Below the pieces are notes generated by a model. The model was not told the origin of the DNA and ran no database searches. It saw nothing but the letters and a program-made list of their open reading frames with translations. 17,962 nucleotides of DNA, from NCBI GenBank assembly GCA_965371355.1, contig CBDUYD010000048.1:1-17962 (forward strand). Reading direction: 5' to 3'. Made by a program: the position numbers and the translations under genes. Origin of the DNA: JASJHI01 sp965371355 (GTDB lineage: Bacteria; Actinomycetota; Acidimicrobiia; Acidimicrobiales; Ilumatobacteraceae). Below are positions 1 through 7,752 of this stretch, in pieces (position 1 is the first letter of the stretch; each line of letters begins with the position of its first letter).

Positions 1-371
1 GAGCGCATGCCGAGCCCGACGACCCAGAACCCAGCGACGACCCAGAACCCGACGACGACGAACCCGACGATCAGGAACCCGACGACGAGGAACCCGACGA
101 CGAGCCAGGACCCGACGATCAGGAACCCGACGTCGACGAACCCGACGACGACGAGCCAGGACCCGACGATCAGGAACCCGACGACGAACCCGACGACGAC
201 GAGCCGGGACCCGACGATCAGGAACGCGACGACGAACCCGACGACGACGAGCCGGTTCCCGGAAATGACGCCGAGCCACGCACACCGGACACCGAGACCG
301 ACGACGCGTCCGCTGATGGGGAGCCTCCTTCGCGCCGAGCGATGCTCGGCACCTACCGGCCGGACCCGTGA
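1..371 (+). CDS. Partial CDS: C-terminal acidic, Pro-rich tail of an unidentified protein
   Basis: The reading frame is open from the window edge (first full codon at base 3) to the TGA at 369-371, giving about 122 residues and no start. The visible part is almost entirely Asp, Glu and Pro, with repeats such as EPGPDDQEPDDE, and ends in a less biased stretch, RRAMLGTYRPDP. The other two forward frames read as Arg-rich or Thr/Asn/Pro-rich protein, which is implausible, and this frame ends exactly where the next gene starts (TGATG overlap), so I take it as the coding frame. It heads the chain of coupled polysaccharide genes, so the missing N-terminus could be a chain-length regulator, tyrosine kinase or anchoring protein, but nothing visible identifies it. 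The tail looks disordered and strongly negatively charged. Confidence 0.7.
   Translation, partial: AHAEPDDPEPSDDPEPDDDEPDDQEPDDEEPDDEPGPDDQEPDVDEPDDDEPGPDDQEPDDEPDDDEPGPDDQERDDEPDDDEPVPGNDAEPRTPDTETDDASADGEPPSRRAMLGTYRPDP
102..248 (+). repeat. In-frame tandem repeat, three copies of 48-51 bases
   Basis: Three head-to-tail units lie at 102-152 (51 bases), 153-200 (48) and 201-248 (48), each starting GAGCC(A/G)GGACCCGACGATC and ending in a run of GAC codons. A partial fourth begins at 249. Each unit encodes EPGPDDQEPDDEPDDD or a close variant. Copy one carries one extra codon and copy three has Arg for Pro. Shorter, looser versions of the same Glu-Pro-Asp-Asp pattern precede it from about base 12. 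Length differences are whole codons, so the frame is preserved. Confidence 0.85.
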
Positions 372-1702
372 TGGAGCCGCCGGCGCGCGCGAACGCCGAC
401 AGCATCCTCACGCTCTACGCGGTGGCATTGCTGGTGTTGCCCTCGGTGTACACGATCGGCAGTTTCTCGCTCACCGCAGCGATGCTCGTGGCGATGCTCG
501 CCGGGCTGGTGTGGGCCAACGGCCTCGCTCAGGGAGCGCATACAGCGCTCGTCTCCACCCCCGCGGGGTGGGGTCTGCTCGGGTTCTCATTTACGTTGCT
601 CGTCGGCTATGTCGTCGCGATGGTGTCGCCGATGGCGCCGAACGTCGTCTCGGCTGCCGACCGGCGCTTGGTCGGGGCAGCCGCGGCGATCGCCGCCGCG
701 CTGCTGGCAATGGACGGGCTGACGTCGCGCCAGGCGCTCGGCCGGGTCGAGCGGGCGATCGTCTACGCCGCCGCGACGATGGCAGCGATCGGCATCGTGC
801 AGTACACCACGGCGTGGGACCCAGCGACGTTCCTACGGATGCCCGGCTTCGGAAGCGGGGGTGCCCGCGGCTTCGTGTTCAACCGTCAGGGCCTCACGCG
901 GGTCGCCGGAACCGCCCGCCACCCGATCGAGTTCGGCATCGCCTGCGCGGTCGTTCTGCCGCTCGCGATCCACTCCGCCGGCGCTGCGCCCCGACGCGGC
1001 CAACGTCGGGCCTCCGCGCTGGCAGCGGTGCTGTTCGTCGTCGCGATCCCAATGTCGCTCTCACGCGCTTCCTTGTTGTCCCTCACGGCCGTCGTCATCG
1101 CGATGTTCGTCATGGAGAACCCGCGTCACCGCCGCAACATGGCACTCGCCGGGCTGGCGGTCCTCGGCGGATTCGCCGTACTCTTACCGGGTCTGCTCGA
1201 GACGAGCCGCAATCTCTTCACGACCGATCTGGCGACAGCGAGCGACCAGGCCCGCCTGAGGTCGGGCGAGGTCGCCTACGAACAGTTCTCCAGCGCACCC
1301 GTGCTGGGTGATGGTCTCGGATCACTGCAAGGTCTGATCGTCGACAACCAGTACCTGGTCACCCTTGCCGAGACCGGGTTGCTGGGCATGGCCGGGCTCG
1401 TGGCGCTCGGCGGTGGTGCAGTCCTCTCGCTCACCGCAGCCCGCCGAGCAACCGCAGATCCTCAGCTCCGTCGTCTGGCAGCCTCGCTCATCGCCACGAT
1501 CTCCGGCCTCGTCGTGGGCGCCGCCGGACTCTCGATTCTCAGTCAGGGGATGCTCGCCGGGCTGACCGTATTCGTGGTCGGGCTCGCCGGCGCCGTCCAC
1601 CGTCTCGCCCAGGAGCACTCAGGGGTCGAACCGCTCACACCCGTCGCCACCGACGGCGACTCCGGCAGCGACAGGATCGTGTTGGAGGCCACCGATGCGT
1701 GA
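371..1702 (+). CDS. Wzy / O-antigen ligase-like polysaccharide polymerase, polytopic membrane protein
   Basis: This 443-residue protein is a chain of hydrophobic segments, as expected for an inner-membrane polymerase or ligase that transfers lipid-linked glycan outside the membrane. Hallmarks of the Wzy_C/O-antigen-ligase family are visible in order: TARHPIEFG at about 181-189, MSLSRASL at about 228-235 before the large external loop, RSGEVAYEQFSSAPVLGDG at about 297-315, and DNQYLVTLAETGLLG at about 325-339. The C-terminal 25 residues are polar and acidic. Start ATG 371 overlaps the previous stop; a GTG directly before it at 368 is an alternative. The next gene begins 8 bases before this stop, so translation is probably coupled. 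With a flippase and several glycosyltransferases nearby, polymerase is more likely than ligase, but sequence alone does not separate the two. Confidence 0.85.
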   Translation: MEPPARANADSILTLYAVALLVLPSVYTIGSFSLTAAMLVAMLAGLVWANGLAQGAHTALVSTPAGWGLLGFSFTLLVGYVVAMVSPMAPNVVSAADRRLVGAAAAIAAALLAMDGLTSRQALGRVERAIVYAAATMAAIGIVQYTTAWDPATFLRMPGFGSGGARGFVFNRQGLTRVAGTARHPIEFGIACAVVLPLAIHSAGAAPRRGQRRASALAAVLFVVAIPMSLSRASLLSLTAVVIAMFVMENPRHRRNMALAGLAVLGGFAVLLPGLLETSRNLFTTDLATASDQARLRSGEVAYEQFSSAPVLGDGLGSLQGLIVDNQYLVTLAETGLLGMAGLVALGGGAVLSLTAARRATADPQLRRLAASLIATISGLVVGAAGLSILSQGMLAGLTVFVVGLAGAVHRLAQEHSGVEPLTPVATDGDSGSDRIVLEATDA

Positions 1703-2861
1703 TGGACGGAGTCGACCGCATCACTTCTGCTCGGTGGCATACACGCACTACCGCTCCGACCCGCGCGTCCGCCGAGAAGCCGAAGCGCTACGCGATGCGG
1801 GTGCCGATGTCACCGTTCTGGCGCTGCGCGAGCCCGATGCTCCACCGGTCGACGACGTCAACGGGGTGCGCGTCGTGGGCCTACGTGGCGCACGAGTGCG
1901 CGGTGACGGACTCTTGCCCTACCTGTTCGGGTACGGGCGCTTCGCCATTTGGGCCACCGTCCATCTCACGCGGCGGATCCGCCGGTACGACGCCATCCAT
2001 GTGCACACGCTGCCTGAGTTCCTCGTCTTTTCCACGTTCGCGGCGCGACTGAGCGGGCGCTCAGTGATCCTCGACGTCCACGATCTGTCCACCGAAGTGA
2101 TGGCTAGTCGCCGCGGCACGGTGCCGGCACCCCTCCGTCTCCTCGAACGGGTCTCACTGCGCTTCCCGAACCGCGTTCTCACCGTCCACGAGCACTACCG
2201 CGACCTGCTCATCGAACGCGGCGTCCGCTCGGAGCGGATCTGCGTCGTCGTCAACGCACCCGACGAGGCGCTCTTTCCCGAACTCGAACCCCACCGCCCC
2301 GCTGCCGCGCCCCGTGTCCTTTTCCATGGCACGCTCGTCAAACGACTGGGGCTGGAGGTGCTGGTTCGGGCGTTCGCACGAGCGCGTGAGCAGGTGCCCG
2401 GGATGTGCCTCGACATCGTCGGCGACGGCGACTTCCGACCCGAGATCGAGGGCATGGTCGCCGAACTCGGGCTCGGCGACTCGGTCTACATGACCCCTGG
2501 CGTGGTGCCGGTCGACGAGATCCCCGCTTGGATCGAACGGGCCGACATCGGTGTCGCGCCCTTCCTCCTCGATACGTTCACCCGGGGGATCCTCCCCACC
2601 AAGGTCCTCGAGTACGCCCGGATGGGGCGTCCGGTCATCGTCTCGCGCAACGACGTGCTCGAGAACTACTTCGACGATGACGCAGTCGCCTACGTGACCC
2701 CCGGCGCAGTCGACGAGGTCGCCGATGCGCTCGTCGAGGCGGCACAGCACCCTGACCGCGCGGTAGAACGTGCTGGTCGTGCGCAGCGCTTCTTCGACGA
2801 GGAGAGCTGGTCGTCGGCAAAAGCAAGGTTCGTCAAGTTCATGGAAGCGGGTCTCCGATGA
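1695..2861 (+). CDS. GT4-type glycosyltransferase (GT-B fold)
   Basis: The 388-residue product has the two-lobed layout of GT4 retaining transferases, which move a sugar from a nucleotide donor to a growing lipid-linked glycan at the cytoplasmic face. N-terminal acceptor lobe: CSVAYTHYRSDPRVRREAE at 12-30, a common opening in capsule transferases, and LDVHDL at 126-131. C-terminal donor lobe: HGTLVKRLG at 211-219, IVGDGD at 241-246, and the donor-binding motif GILPTKVLEYARMGRPVIV with Glu306 as the likely nucleotide-sugar contact. ATG 1695 overlaps the preceding gene by 8 bases and the following ATG overlaps this stop by 4, so it is an internal operon gene. Sugar specificity cannot be read from the sequence. 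Confidence 0.88.
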   Translation: MRDGRSRPHHFCSVAYTHYRSDPRVRREAEALRDAGADVTVLALREPDAPPVDDVNGVRVVGLRGARVRGDGLLPYLFGYGRFAIWATVHLTRRIRRYDAIHVHTLPEFLVFSTFAARLSGRSVILDVHDLSTEVMASRRGTVPAPLRLLERVSLRFPNRVLTVHEHYRDLLIERGVRSERICVVVNAPDEALFPELEPHRPAAAPRVLFHGTLVKRLGLEVLVRAFARAREQVPGMCLDIVGDGDFRPEIEGMVAELGLGDSVYMTPGVVPVDEIPAWIERADIGVAPFLLDTFTRGILPTKVLEYARMGRPVIVSRNDVLENYFDDDAVAYVTPGAVDEVADALVEAAQHPDRAVERAGRAQRFFDEESWSSAKARFVKFMEAGLR

Positions 2862-4126
2862 AGATCTCCGTAGTCGGTCTCGGCAAGATCGGGCTGCCGG
2901 TTGCGGTCGCGTACGCGATCGCCGGCCACGACGTGATCGGTTGTGACATCGACGAGGGCGTCGTGGCCGATGTCAACGCCGGGCGGGTCCCAGTCGGTAT
3001 CGACGGAATCGACGATGAGCTTCCGACATCGGTCGCCGCGGGCCGCCTGCGAGCCACGACCAACACCACCGGGGCAGTCCGAGAGACGGAAACCACCGTG
3101 CTGCTGGTGCCGGTCGGCGTGCGCAACGATCACCCCGACTACCGATTCATGGATGCCGCCACGGAGAGCGTCGAGGCCGGGCTCACCCCCGGACACCTTG
3201 TGATCGTCGAGACCACGCTCGCCGTCGGCGACACGCGTGACCGCTACGCACCGATGTTGAGCAAACGACTGAAGCTCGGGCGCGAAGTGTTCGTGGCTTT
3301 CAGCCCCGAGCGTGTCCAGTCGCACCGCGTTCTCGCCGACCTGCGGGCCTATCCCAAGCTCGTAGGCGGCGTCGATGAGGCCAGCACGACGCTCGCCGTA
3401 GCCTTTTACGAGGCCGTGCTGGAAGCTCCCGTGATCCGACTGCGCGATGCTGCAACCGCAGAACTCACCAAGATCGCCGAGTGCGTCTATCGAGACGTAA
3501 ACATCGCCCTCGCCAACGAACTCGCCATGTACGCGCACCGCGCGGGAATCGAGATCGACCAGGTCATCGCAGCGGCGAACTCCGAGCCACTGTCGAACCT
3601 CCATCTGCCCGGAGCCGGAGTGGGCGGTCACTGCATCCCGGTGTACACACGCTTTCTCTTGGCCAACGACGACGGCCTCCCGATCACAGCCCTCGCTCGC
3701 ATCACCAACGACTCGATGCCCGAGTGGGTCGTCGGGCAGGTCATCGAACGCCTCGGAGCGGCCTCGGACCGACGCGTCCTCGTGCTCGGCCTTGCGTACC
3801 GTGCCGGCGTACGGGAATCGAGCGGTTCGGTGGCGTTGGCGCTGTTCGACGCACTGCGCATCGCGGGCGCCGTTCCAGTGTGCATCGACCCGCTCTTCGA
3901 CGACGAAGAGATCGCGGCCCACGGCGTCGAGCCCGGATCGCTCGACGCGCTCGACGATATCGACGCAGTGATCCTCCAGGCCAACCACGAGCAGTTCGCC
4001 GACTTCCCGTGGTCGGCTCTGCAGGAGGGAACCCTGGTCCTCGACGGGCGCAACGTCATCGACGCCGACCTCATCAGGTCGCACGGACTCGAATACCTTG
4101 GAGTCGGACGTCGTGGTCGACCATGA
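2858..4126 (+). CDS. UDP-sugar dehydrogenase (UDP-glucose/GDP-mannose/UDP-ManNAc family)
   Basis: Enzymes of this family oxidise the C6 hydroxyl of a nucleotide sugar to a uronic acid with two NAD+, supplying acidic monosaccharides for capsule. At 422 residues the length is normal. Visible: Rossmann motif GLGKIG at 7-12 with acidic Asp30 after strand two, ETT at 118-120, SPERV at 149-153, the central helix AELTKIAECVYRDVNIALAN at 201-220 with Lys205, and the catalytic-cysteine motif GVGGHCIPVY with Cys259. The C-terminal lobe has LGLAYRAGVRESSGS. The overall pattern is closest to the WecC/UDP-N-acetylmannosamine branch. Odd points: the usual Asn four residues after the Lys is Cys209, and the usual Asp four after the catalytic Cys is Tyr263. 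ATGA overlap with the upstream gene. The exact substrate (UDP-Glc, UDP-ManNAc, UDP-GlcNAc) is not resolved. Confidence 0.87.
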   Translation: MKISVVGLGKIGLPVAVAYAIAGHDVIGCDIDEGVVADVNAGRVPVGIDGIDDELPTSVAAGRLRATTNTTGAVRETETTVLLVPVGVRNDHPDYRFMDAATESVEAGLTPGHLVIVETTLAVGDTRDRYAPMLSKRLKLGREVFVAFSPERVQSHRVLADLRAYPKLVGGVDEASTTLAVAFYEAVLEAPVIRLRDAATAELTKIAECVYRDVNIALANELAMYAHRAGIEIDQVIAAANSEPLSNLHLPGAGVGGHCIPVYTRFLLANDDGLPITALARITNDSMPEWVVGQVIERLGAASDRRVLVLGLAYRAGVRESSGSVALALFDALRIAGAVPVCIDPLFDDEEIAAHGVEPGSLDALDDIDAVILQANHEQFADFPWSALQEGTLVLDGRNVIDADLIRSHGLEYLGVGRRGRP

Positions 4127-5642
4127 CGCGGATGCGACCACACCGACAGGGGATCTCCGCCAGGCCGCTGTAAGGGGCGCCGGTTGGTCCCTCGCTTCGG
4201 CATGGGGAGGGCGGATCGTTTCGACCGCGACGTTCTTCCTCCTGGCCCGACTCCTGGCCCCCGACGAGTTCGGAATCGTCGCACTCGCCACGCTCGTCAT
4301 CGAACTCGGCCAGAGATTGATGAACCGCGGGTTCGGCGCGGCGATCGTCCAACGCAAGGAGGTCACCCGCGACGACCTCGACGCCGCGTTCTGGTTCTCG
4401 CTCGGTGTCGGAAGCCTCCTCACCGCGATCTCGTGGGCGTCAGCCGACCTCGTCGCCGACCTGGTGGGCGAGCCCACATTCGCACCGGTCCTGCGAGTGC
4501 TGTCGATCAACTGGATGCTGTCGGCCTTCTGGGTCGTTCCGCAGAACGTGCTCCAGCGCGAGCTGCGCTTCGCCGGCCTCACCGTCCGTCGCCTGCTCTC
4601 GGTGACGATCAGCGGGGCCGTCGCCGTCGGCCTCGCTCTGGCGGGCGCCGGCGTGTGGAGCCTCGTCGCCATGTCGCTCGTGCAGAGCGTGGTGAGCATC
4701 GTGGTGCTGTGGACGGTGTCGTCGTGGCGACCGTCGAGGAGATTCTCACGCGCCAGCCTCGTCTCGATGCGCGGCTATGCCAGCCGGATTGTCGCCATCG
4801 AGTTCGTCGGCTTCTTCGCCGTGCGCGGCGAGGGCCTGCTCGTCGGTGTCGTACTCGGTCCGGCCTCGCTCGGCTTCTACGCGGTCGCGCAGCGCTTCGT
4901 GATCTTTCTCAACGAGGTATTCACAGCCTCCATCGGCAGGGTGGCGTTTCCCGTCTTCTCCCGGCTACAGAACCAGAGCGAGCGACGATTGCGGGCGCTG
5001 CGCTCAGTGATCCGGCTCACCAGCCTGCTCGCGTTCCCGGCCTTCGCGGGCCTCGCCGTGCTCGCGCCGGAGCTCGTCGCGGTCCTCCTCGGTCCCACCT
5101 GGGAGCCGAGTGTCATCCTCATACAACTCCTCGCCATCCACGGCCTGAGGTCCGCTCTCAGCTACTTCGTGTCGAGCGTGATCGTGTCGACCGGCGACGC
5201 GGCTCTTCAGCTCCGGGTGATGCTGATCGGGGTCTGCGTGAAGGCGATCGCGTTGCTCATCGGAATCCAGTACGGGGCGACGGGGGTTGCCTGGGCCGTG
5301 GTGATCAGTAGCTATCTCACGTTGCCGCTCACGTTCTGGGCGCTCCGCCGAGCGACCGGCCTCACCGCCCGGAGCTACCTCCGCCAGACGCTCGAACCGG
5401 CGCTTGCCTCGGCGGCGATGGTCGGCGCGGTGCTGGCGTTCAAGTGGGTCGTGGGTGGCGAACTGACCGACCTCTCGGTGCTCGTGCTCGGATCGATGGT
5501 CGGAGTAGTCACCTACGGCCTCACGATCGCGCTGATCAGGCCACGGCTCCTCAGCGAGATCCGCGACGTCCTACGCGACCTCGGCGGGCGTCGAGGTGCG
5601 CGACACGATTCCGGCGAGACCGCGGCGCGAGAGGGCACGTGA
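4113..5642 (+). CDS. Wzx-like polysaccharide flippase (MATE/MOP superfamily)
   Basis: This 509-residue polytopic membrane protein resembles the polysaccharide transporters that flip undecaprenyl-linked repeat units across the membrane. The start shows the family pattern: AVRGAGWSLASAWGGRIVS, then FFLLARLLAPDEFGIVALAT, where the RLLxPxxFG turn between helices one and two is characteristic. Next come RGFGAAIVQRKEV and the conserved VPQNVLQRELRF segment. Around a dozen hydrophobic segments follow, and the C-terminus is short and polar. I chose GTG 4113 because GGAG sits at 4100-4103, nine bases upstream. A TTG at 4098 would extend it by five residues, and the ATG at 4123 is out of frame. The start lies inside the dehydrogenase gene (14-base overlap) and its stop overlaps the sulfotransferase start. 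Pairing with the Wzy-like gene points to a Wzx/Wzy-dependent pathway. Confidence 0.88.
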   Translation: MVDHDADATTPTGDLRQAAVRGAGWSLASAWGGRIVSTATFFLLARLLAPDEFGIVALATLVIELGQRLMNRGFGAAIVQRKEVTRDDLDAAFWFSLGVGSLLTAISWASADLVADLVGEPTFAPVLRVLSINWMLSAFWVVPQNVLQRELRFAGLTVRRLLSVTISGAVAVGLALAGAGVWSLVAMSLVQSVVSIVVLWTVSSWRPSRRFSRASLVSMRGYASRIVAIEFVGFFAVRGEGLLVGVVLGPASLGFYAVAQRFVIFLNEVFTASIGRVAFPVFSRLQNQSERRLRALRSVIRLTSLLAFPAFAGLAVLAPELVAVLLGPTWEPSVILIQLLAIHGLRSALSYFVSSVIVSTGDAALQLRVMLIGVCVKAIALLIGIQYGATGVAWAVVISSYLTLPLTFWALRRATGLTARSYLRQTLEPALASAAMVGAVLAFKWVVGGELTDLSVLVLGSMVGVVTYGLTIALIRPRLLSEIRDVLRDLGGRRGARHDSGETAAREGT

Positions 5643-6610
5643 GCGCCGCAAGTGACCGCCCGATCCTGGTGACCGGCTCACACCGATCGGGCACCACCTG
5701 GGTCGGACGAATGCTGTCCGCCGCGCACGGCGTGGCCCACCTGCACGAGCCGCTCAACCCCGCCAACCGGCTGAGCTGGCTGGGTGTGCCGCCGCGCCAT
5801 GCCTTCCTGTACATCGACGACGCCGACACCCACGACTACGGACCGGCGTTCGATCGAATGATGCAGTTCCGACCACCTGTGGTCGCCCAACTGCGCACCG
5901 TGCGCAGTCCGCGCAACCTGGCTGCCAACGTGCGGGAGTCGGCGCGCGCAGTCCGCTGGCGACGCAGGGCCACTCGCGTGCTCCTGAAGGATCCCCTGGC
6001 CCTGATGTCCGCCGACTGGTTCGCCCGCCGATACGACGCTTCGGTCGTGCTGATGGTGCGGCATCCGGCGGCGTTCGCCGGCAGTCTCAAGCGGCTCGAC
6101 TGGCGATTCGACTTCGGCGAGTTCCTGGCCCAACCCGATCTCATGACCGCCCACCTCGAGCCGTACGCCGACGAGATCGCTGCCGCAGCCGCATCGCCTC
6201 CCGAGATCATCGACCAGGCGATTCTGCTGTGGCGCTGCCTCAACAGCGTCGTCGCGGCCGAGGCACGACGCCATCCCGACTGGCTGCTCGTGCGATACGA
6301 AGACGTCGCTGCCGATCCGGCGAGACGAACGCGTGAGCTTTACGACCATCTTCGGCTGCGGTGGGATGCCTCCACTGCGAACGCCGTCGAGCGGCTGTCG
6401 TCGGCGGAGAATCCGGTCGAAGCGGACACCACGAAGACGCGCGACGTGCAGCGCGACAGCGGGGCGGCGATGTGGACGTGGCGAGCCCGCCTCGAGCCGG
6501 ACGAGGTGGCCCGGGTGCGGATGGGTACCGCCGACGTGGCGGCGCAGTTCTACGGCAACGACGACTGGGTACCGCCGGCGGAGTCGAGCCGGTCGAACAA
6601 GTCCACGTAG
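5639..6610 (+). CDS. Sulfotransferase family protein (PAPS-dependent), first of three
   Basis: This 323-residue protein has the two PAPS-binding signatures of the sulfotransferase superfamily: the phosphosulfate loop SHRSGTTWVGRML at 14-26 and the 3'-phosphate motif VRHPAAFAGSL with Arg141 and Ser149 eight residues apart. VRYEDVAADP further on is the usual YED segment. It would transfer sulfate from PAPS to a hydroxyl or amine, most likely on the polysaccharide made by this operon or its lipid-linked unit. There is no signal peptide, so it acts in the cytoplasm. The start is GTG 5639, overlapping the flippase stop by four bases, with GAGAGG just upstream. The last 61 bases overlap the 3' end of the opposite-strand glycosyltransferase gene. 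Acceptor unknown. Confidence 0.85.
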   Translation: MSAASDRPILVTGSHRSGTTWVGRMLSAAHGVAHLHEPLNPANRLSWLGVPPRHAFLYIDDADTHDYGPAFDRMMQFRPPVVAQLRTVRSPRNLAANVRESARAVRWRRRATRVLLKDPLALMSADWFARRYDASVVLMVRHPAAFAGSLKRLDWRFDFGEFLAQPDLMTAHLEPYADEIAAAAASPPEIIDQAILLWRCLNSVVAAEARRHPDWLLVRYEDVAADPARRTRELYDHLRLRWDASTANAVERLSSAENPVEADTTKTRDVQRDSGAAMWTWRARLEPDEVARVRMGTADVAAQFYGNDDWVPPAESSRSNKST

Positions 6611-7752
6611 TCATCCGCCCGGCTCACCCAGGTGTGCATCTCGGCGAACTGCTGGCGCCGCGCGATCTCGGCATCATCGTCTCGTGCCGCCAGCGCCTCA
6701 TCGACCGCGGTCGCGAACGTCTCGGGAGTGTCGGCCACAGTGACAAGATCGCTGTTGAGCCAGCGGACGGCGGGGAGATCCGTCGAAACCGGGGCGACTC
6801 CCGCAGCCAGGTATTCGAGCAACTTCAGCGGAAAGCTCGCCTGGTTGAACTCACTGTCGGTGTAGGGGAGCAACCCCACCGCCATCGCGCCGAGGTAGGC
6901 GGGAAGCTCGTCGTACGGGCGTTCGCCAGTCCACTGGAGGTTGTCGCGAGCGAGCAGCGCAGCTACCCGTTCCGGCTCGAGATCCGGGCGTCGACCACCG
7001 ACGAGCAGAAGCGAGTGGCCGCGGTCGGCGACGGCTTCGAGCAGAGACAGGTCGATGCGCGTCGAGAGCTGGCCGCTGTAGCCCACGATCGGGTCGGGTA
7101 GGTCGATCCCCAACGGACGGGGCAGACCGGGTGCACCGTGCAGTGTTGCGGTATCGGCGCCGTTGGGGATGAGAATCGTGTCGTGGCCGCGTCGCGCCCA
7201 CCGCTCTTGCAGCACGGGCGAAACCACCACTACGGCATCGGCCTCCTCGGCGATCTCGTGCTGGGCGCGGGCCATCCGTTCGACGGGCACACCGAGCTCA
7301 CGGCCAGTGGAGAAGTCGTCCGACACGCGGCAGATCGCGATGCGCTCGCCGCAGAATCCGAACGGCCGCACGTCGAGGTAGCCGGAGATCACCGCCCGCA
7401 CGGGGAGACCGAGACGGCGGACGGCGCGGCGGAGGAGCCAACGAAGTTGCAGCGCGTTGACGTCGCGTACGCCCGGACGGCGCAGACCCGGGAGGCCGAG
7501 CGAGCGAAACCTCCACAGCCCATCGGCGACGGGCTCGACGACGGACGGCCGAGCAACCGGACGGCCGGGGCGGCGACCGGTGATCGCCCGCACGACCGAG
7601 ACGGGAGGATCGACGAACAGCACATGATGACTGGCTGCCAACGCCTCGGCGAGGAACTGCGCCCCCAGCCGGTGGCCATCCCAGGGCGAGTTCCCCCAGA
7701 ACACGATCAGCTCACGACGACGCCCAACCGGAGAGGTCGCCCGCTCAACCAC
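6550..7752 (-). CDS. GT4-type glycosyltransferase (GT-B fold), TuaH-like N-terminus
   Basis: The 400-residue product opens with ELIVFWGNSPWDGHRLGAQF, a pattern I associate with TuaH-like and related capsule glycosyltransferases, followed by HHVLFVDPP. The second lobe has IPNGAD, IVGYSGQLSTRIDLSLLE, LPYTDSEFNQASFPLKLLEY and AAGVAPVST, where the acidic residue in LLEY occupies the donor-contact position of GT4 enzymes. It would add one sugar to the lipid-linked glycan at the cytoplasmic membrane face. GTG 7752 lies inside the end of the upstream minus-strand GT2 gene (8-base overlap), so the two are co-transcribed. Its 3' end runs 61 bases into the convergent sulfotransferase gene. Donor and acceptor sugars cannot be inferred. 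Confidence 0.85.
   Translation of the reverse strand: MVERATSPVGRRRELIVFWGNSPWDGHRLGAQFLAEALAASHHVLFVDPPVSVVRAITGRRPGRPVARPSVVEPVADGLWRFRSLGLPGLRRPGVRDVNALQLRWLLRRAVRRLGLPVRAVISGYLDVRPFGFCGERIAICRVSDDFSTGRELGVPVERMARAQHEIAEEADAVVVVSPVLQERWARRGHDTILIPNGADTATLHGAPGLPRPLGIDLPDPIVGYSGQLSTRIDLSLLEAVADRGHSLLLVGGRRPDLEPERVAALLARDNLQWTGERPYDELPAYLGAMAVGLLPYTDSEFNQASFPLKLLEYLAAGVAPVSTDLPAVRWLNSDLVTVADTPETFATAVDEALAARDDDAEIARRQQFAEMHTWVSRADDYVDLFDRLDSAGGTQSSLP

Noticed and set aside
1..260. CRISPR array suggested by regular repeats near the left edge
   Set aside because: Repeats are adjacent, differ by whole codons, have no unique spacers and encode a repetitive acidic peptide.
7..1311. Frame starting at base 7 giving a Thr/Asn/Pro repeat protein running into the polymerase gene
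   Set aside because: It is an out-of-frame reading of the Asp/Glu/Pro repeat and then of the polymerase gene; the acidic frame ends exactly at the next gene's start and is more plausible.
4123..4173. ATG at 4123 as the flippase start (in an ATGA overlap)
   Set aside because: It is out of frame with the flippase; GTG 4113 is in frame and has GGAG nine bases upstream.
2690..4699. A 669-codon open frame on the minus strand across the dehydrogenase and flippase genes
   Set aside because: It lies antisense to two proteins with clear family motifs. Long antisense frames are expected in high-GC DNA with biased third positions, and its protein shows no recognisable domain.
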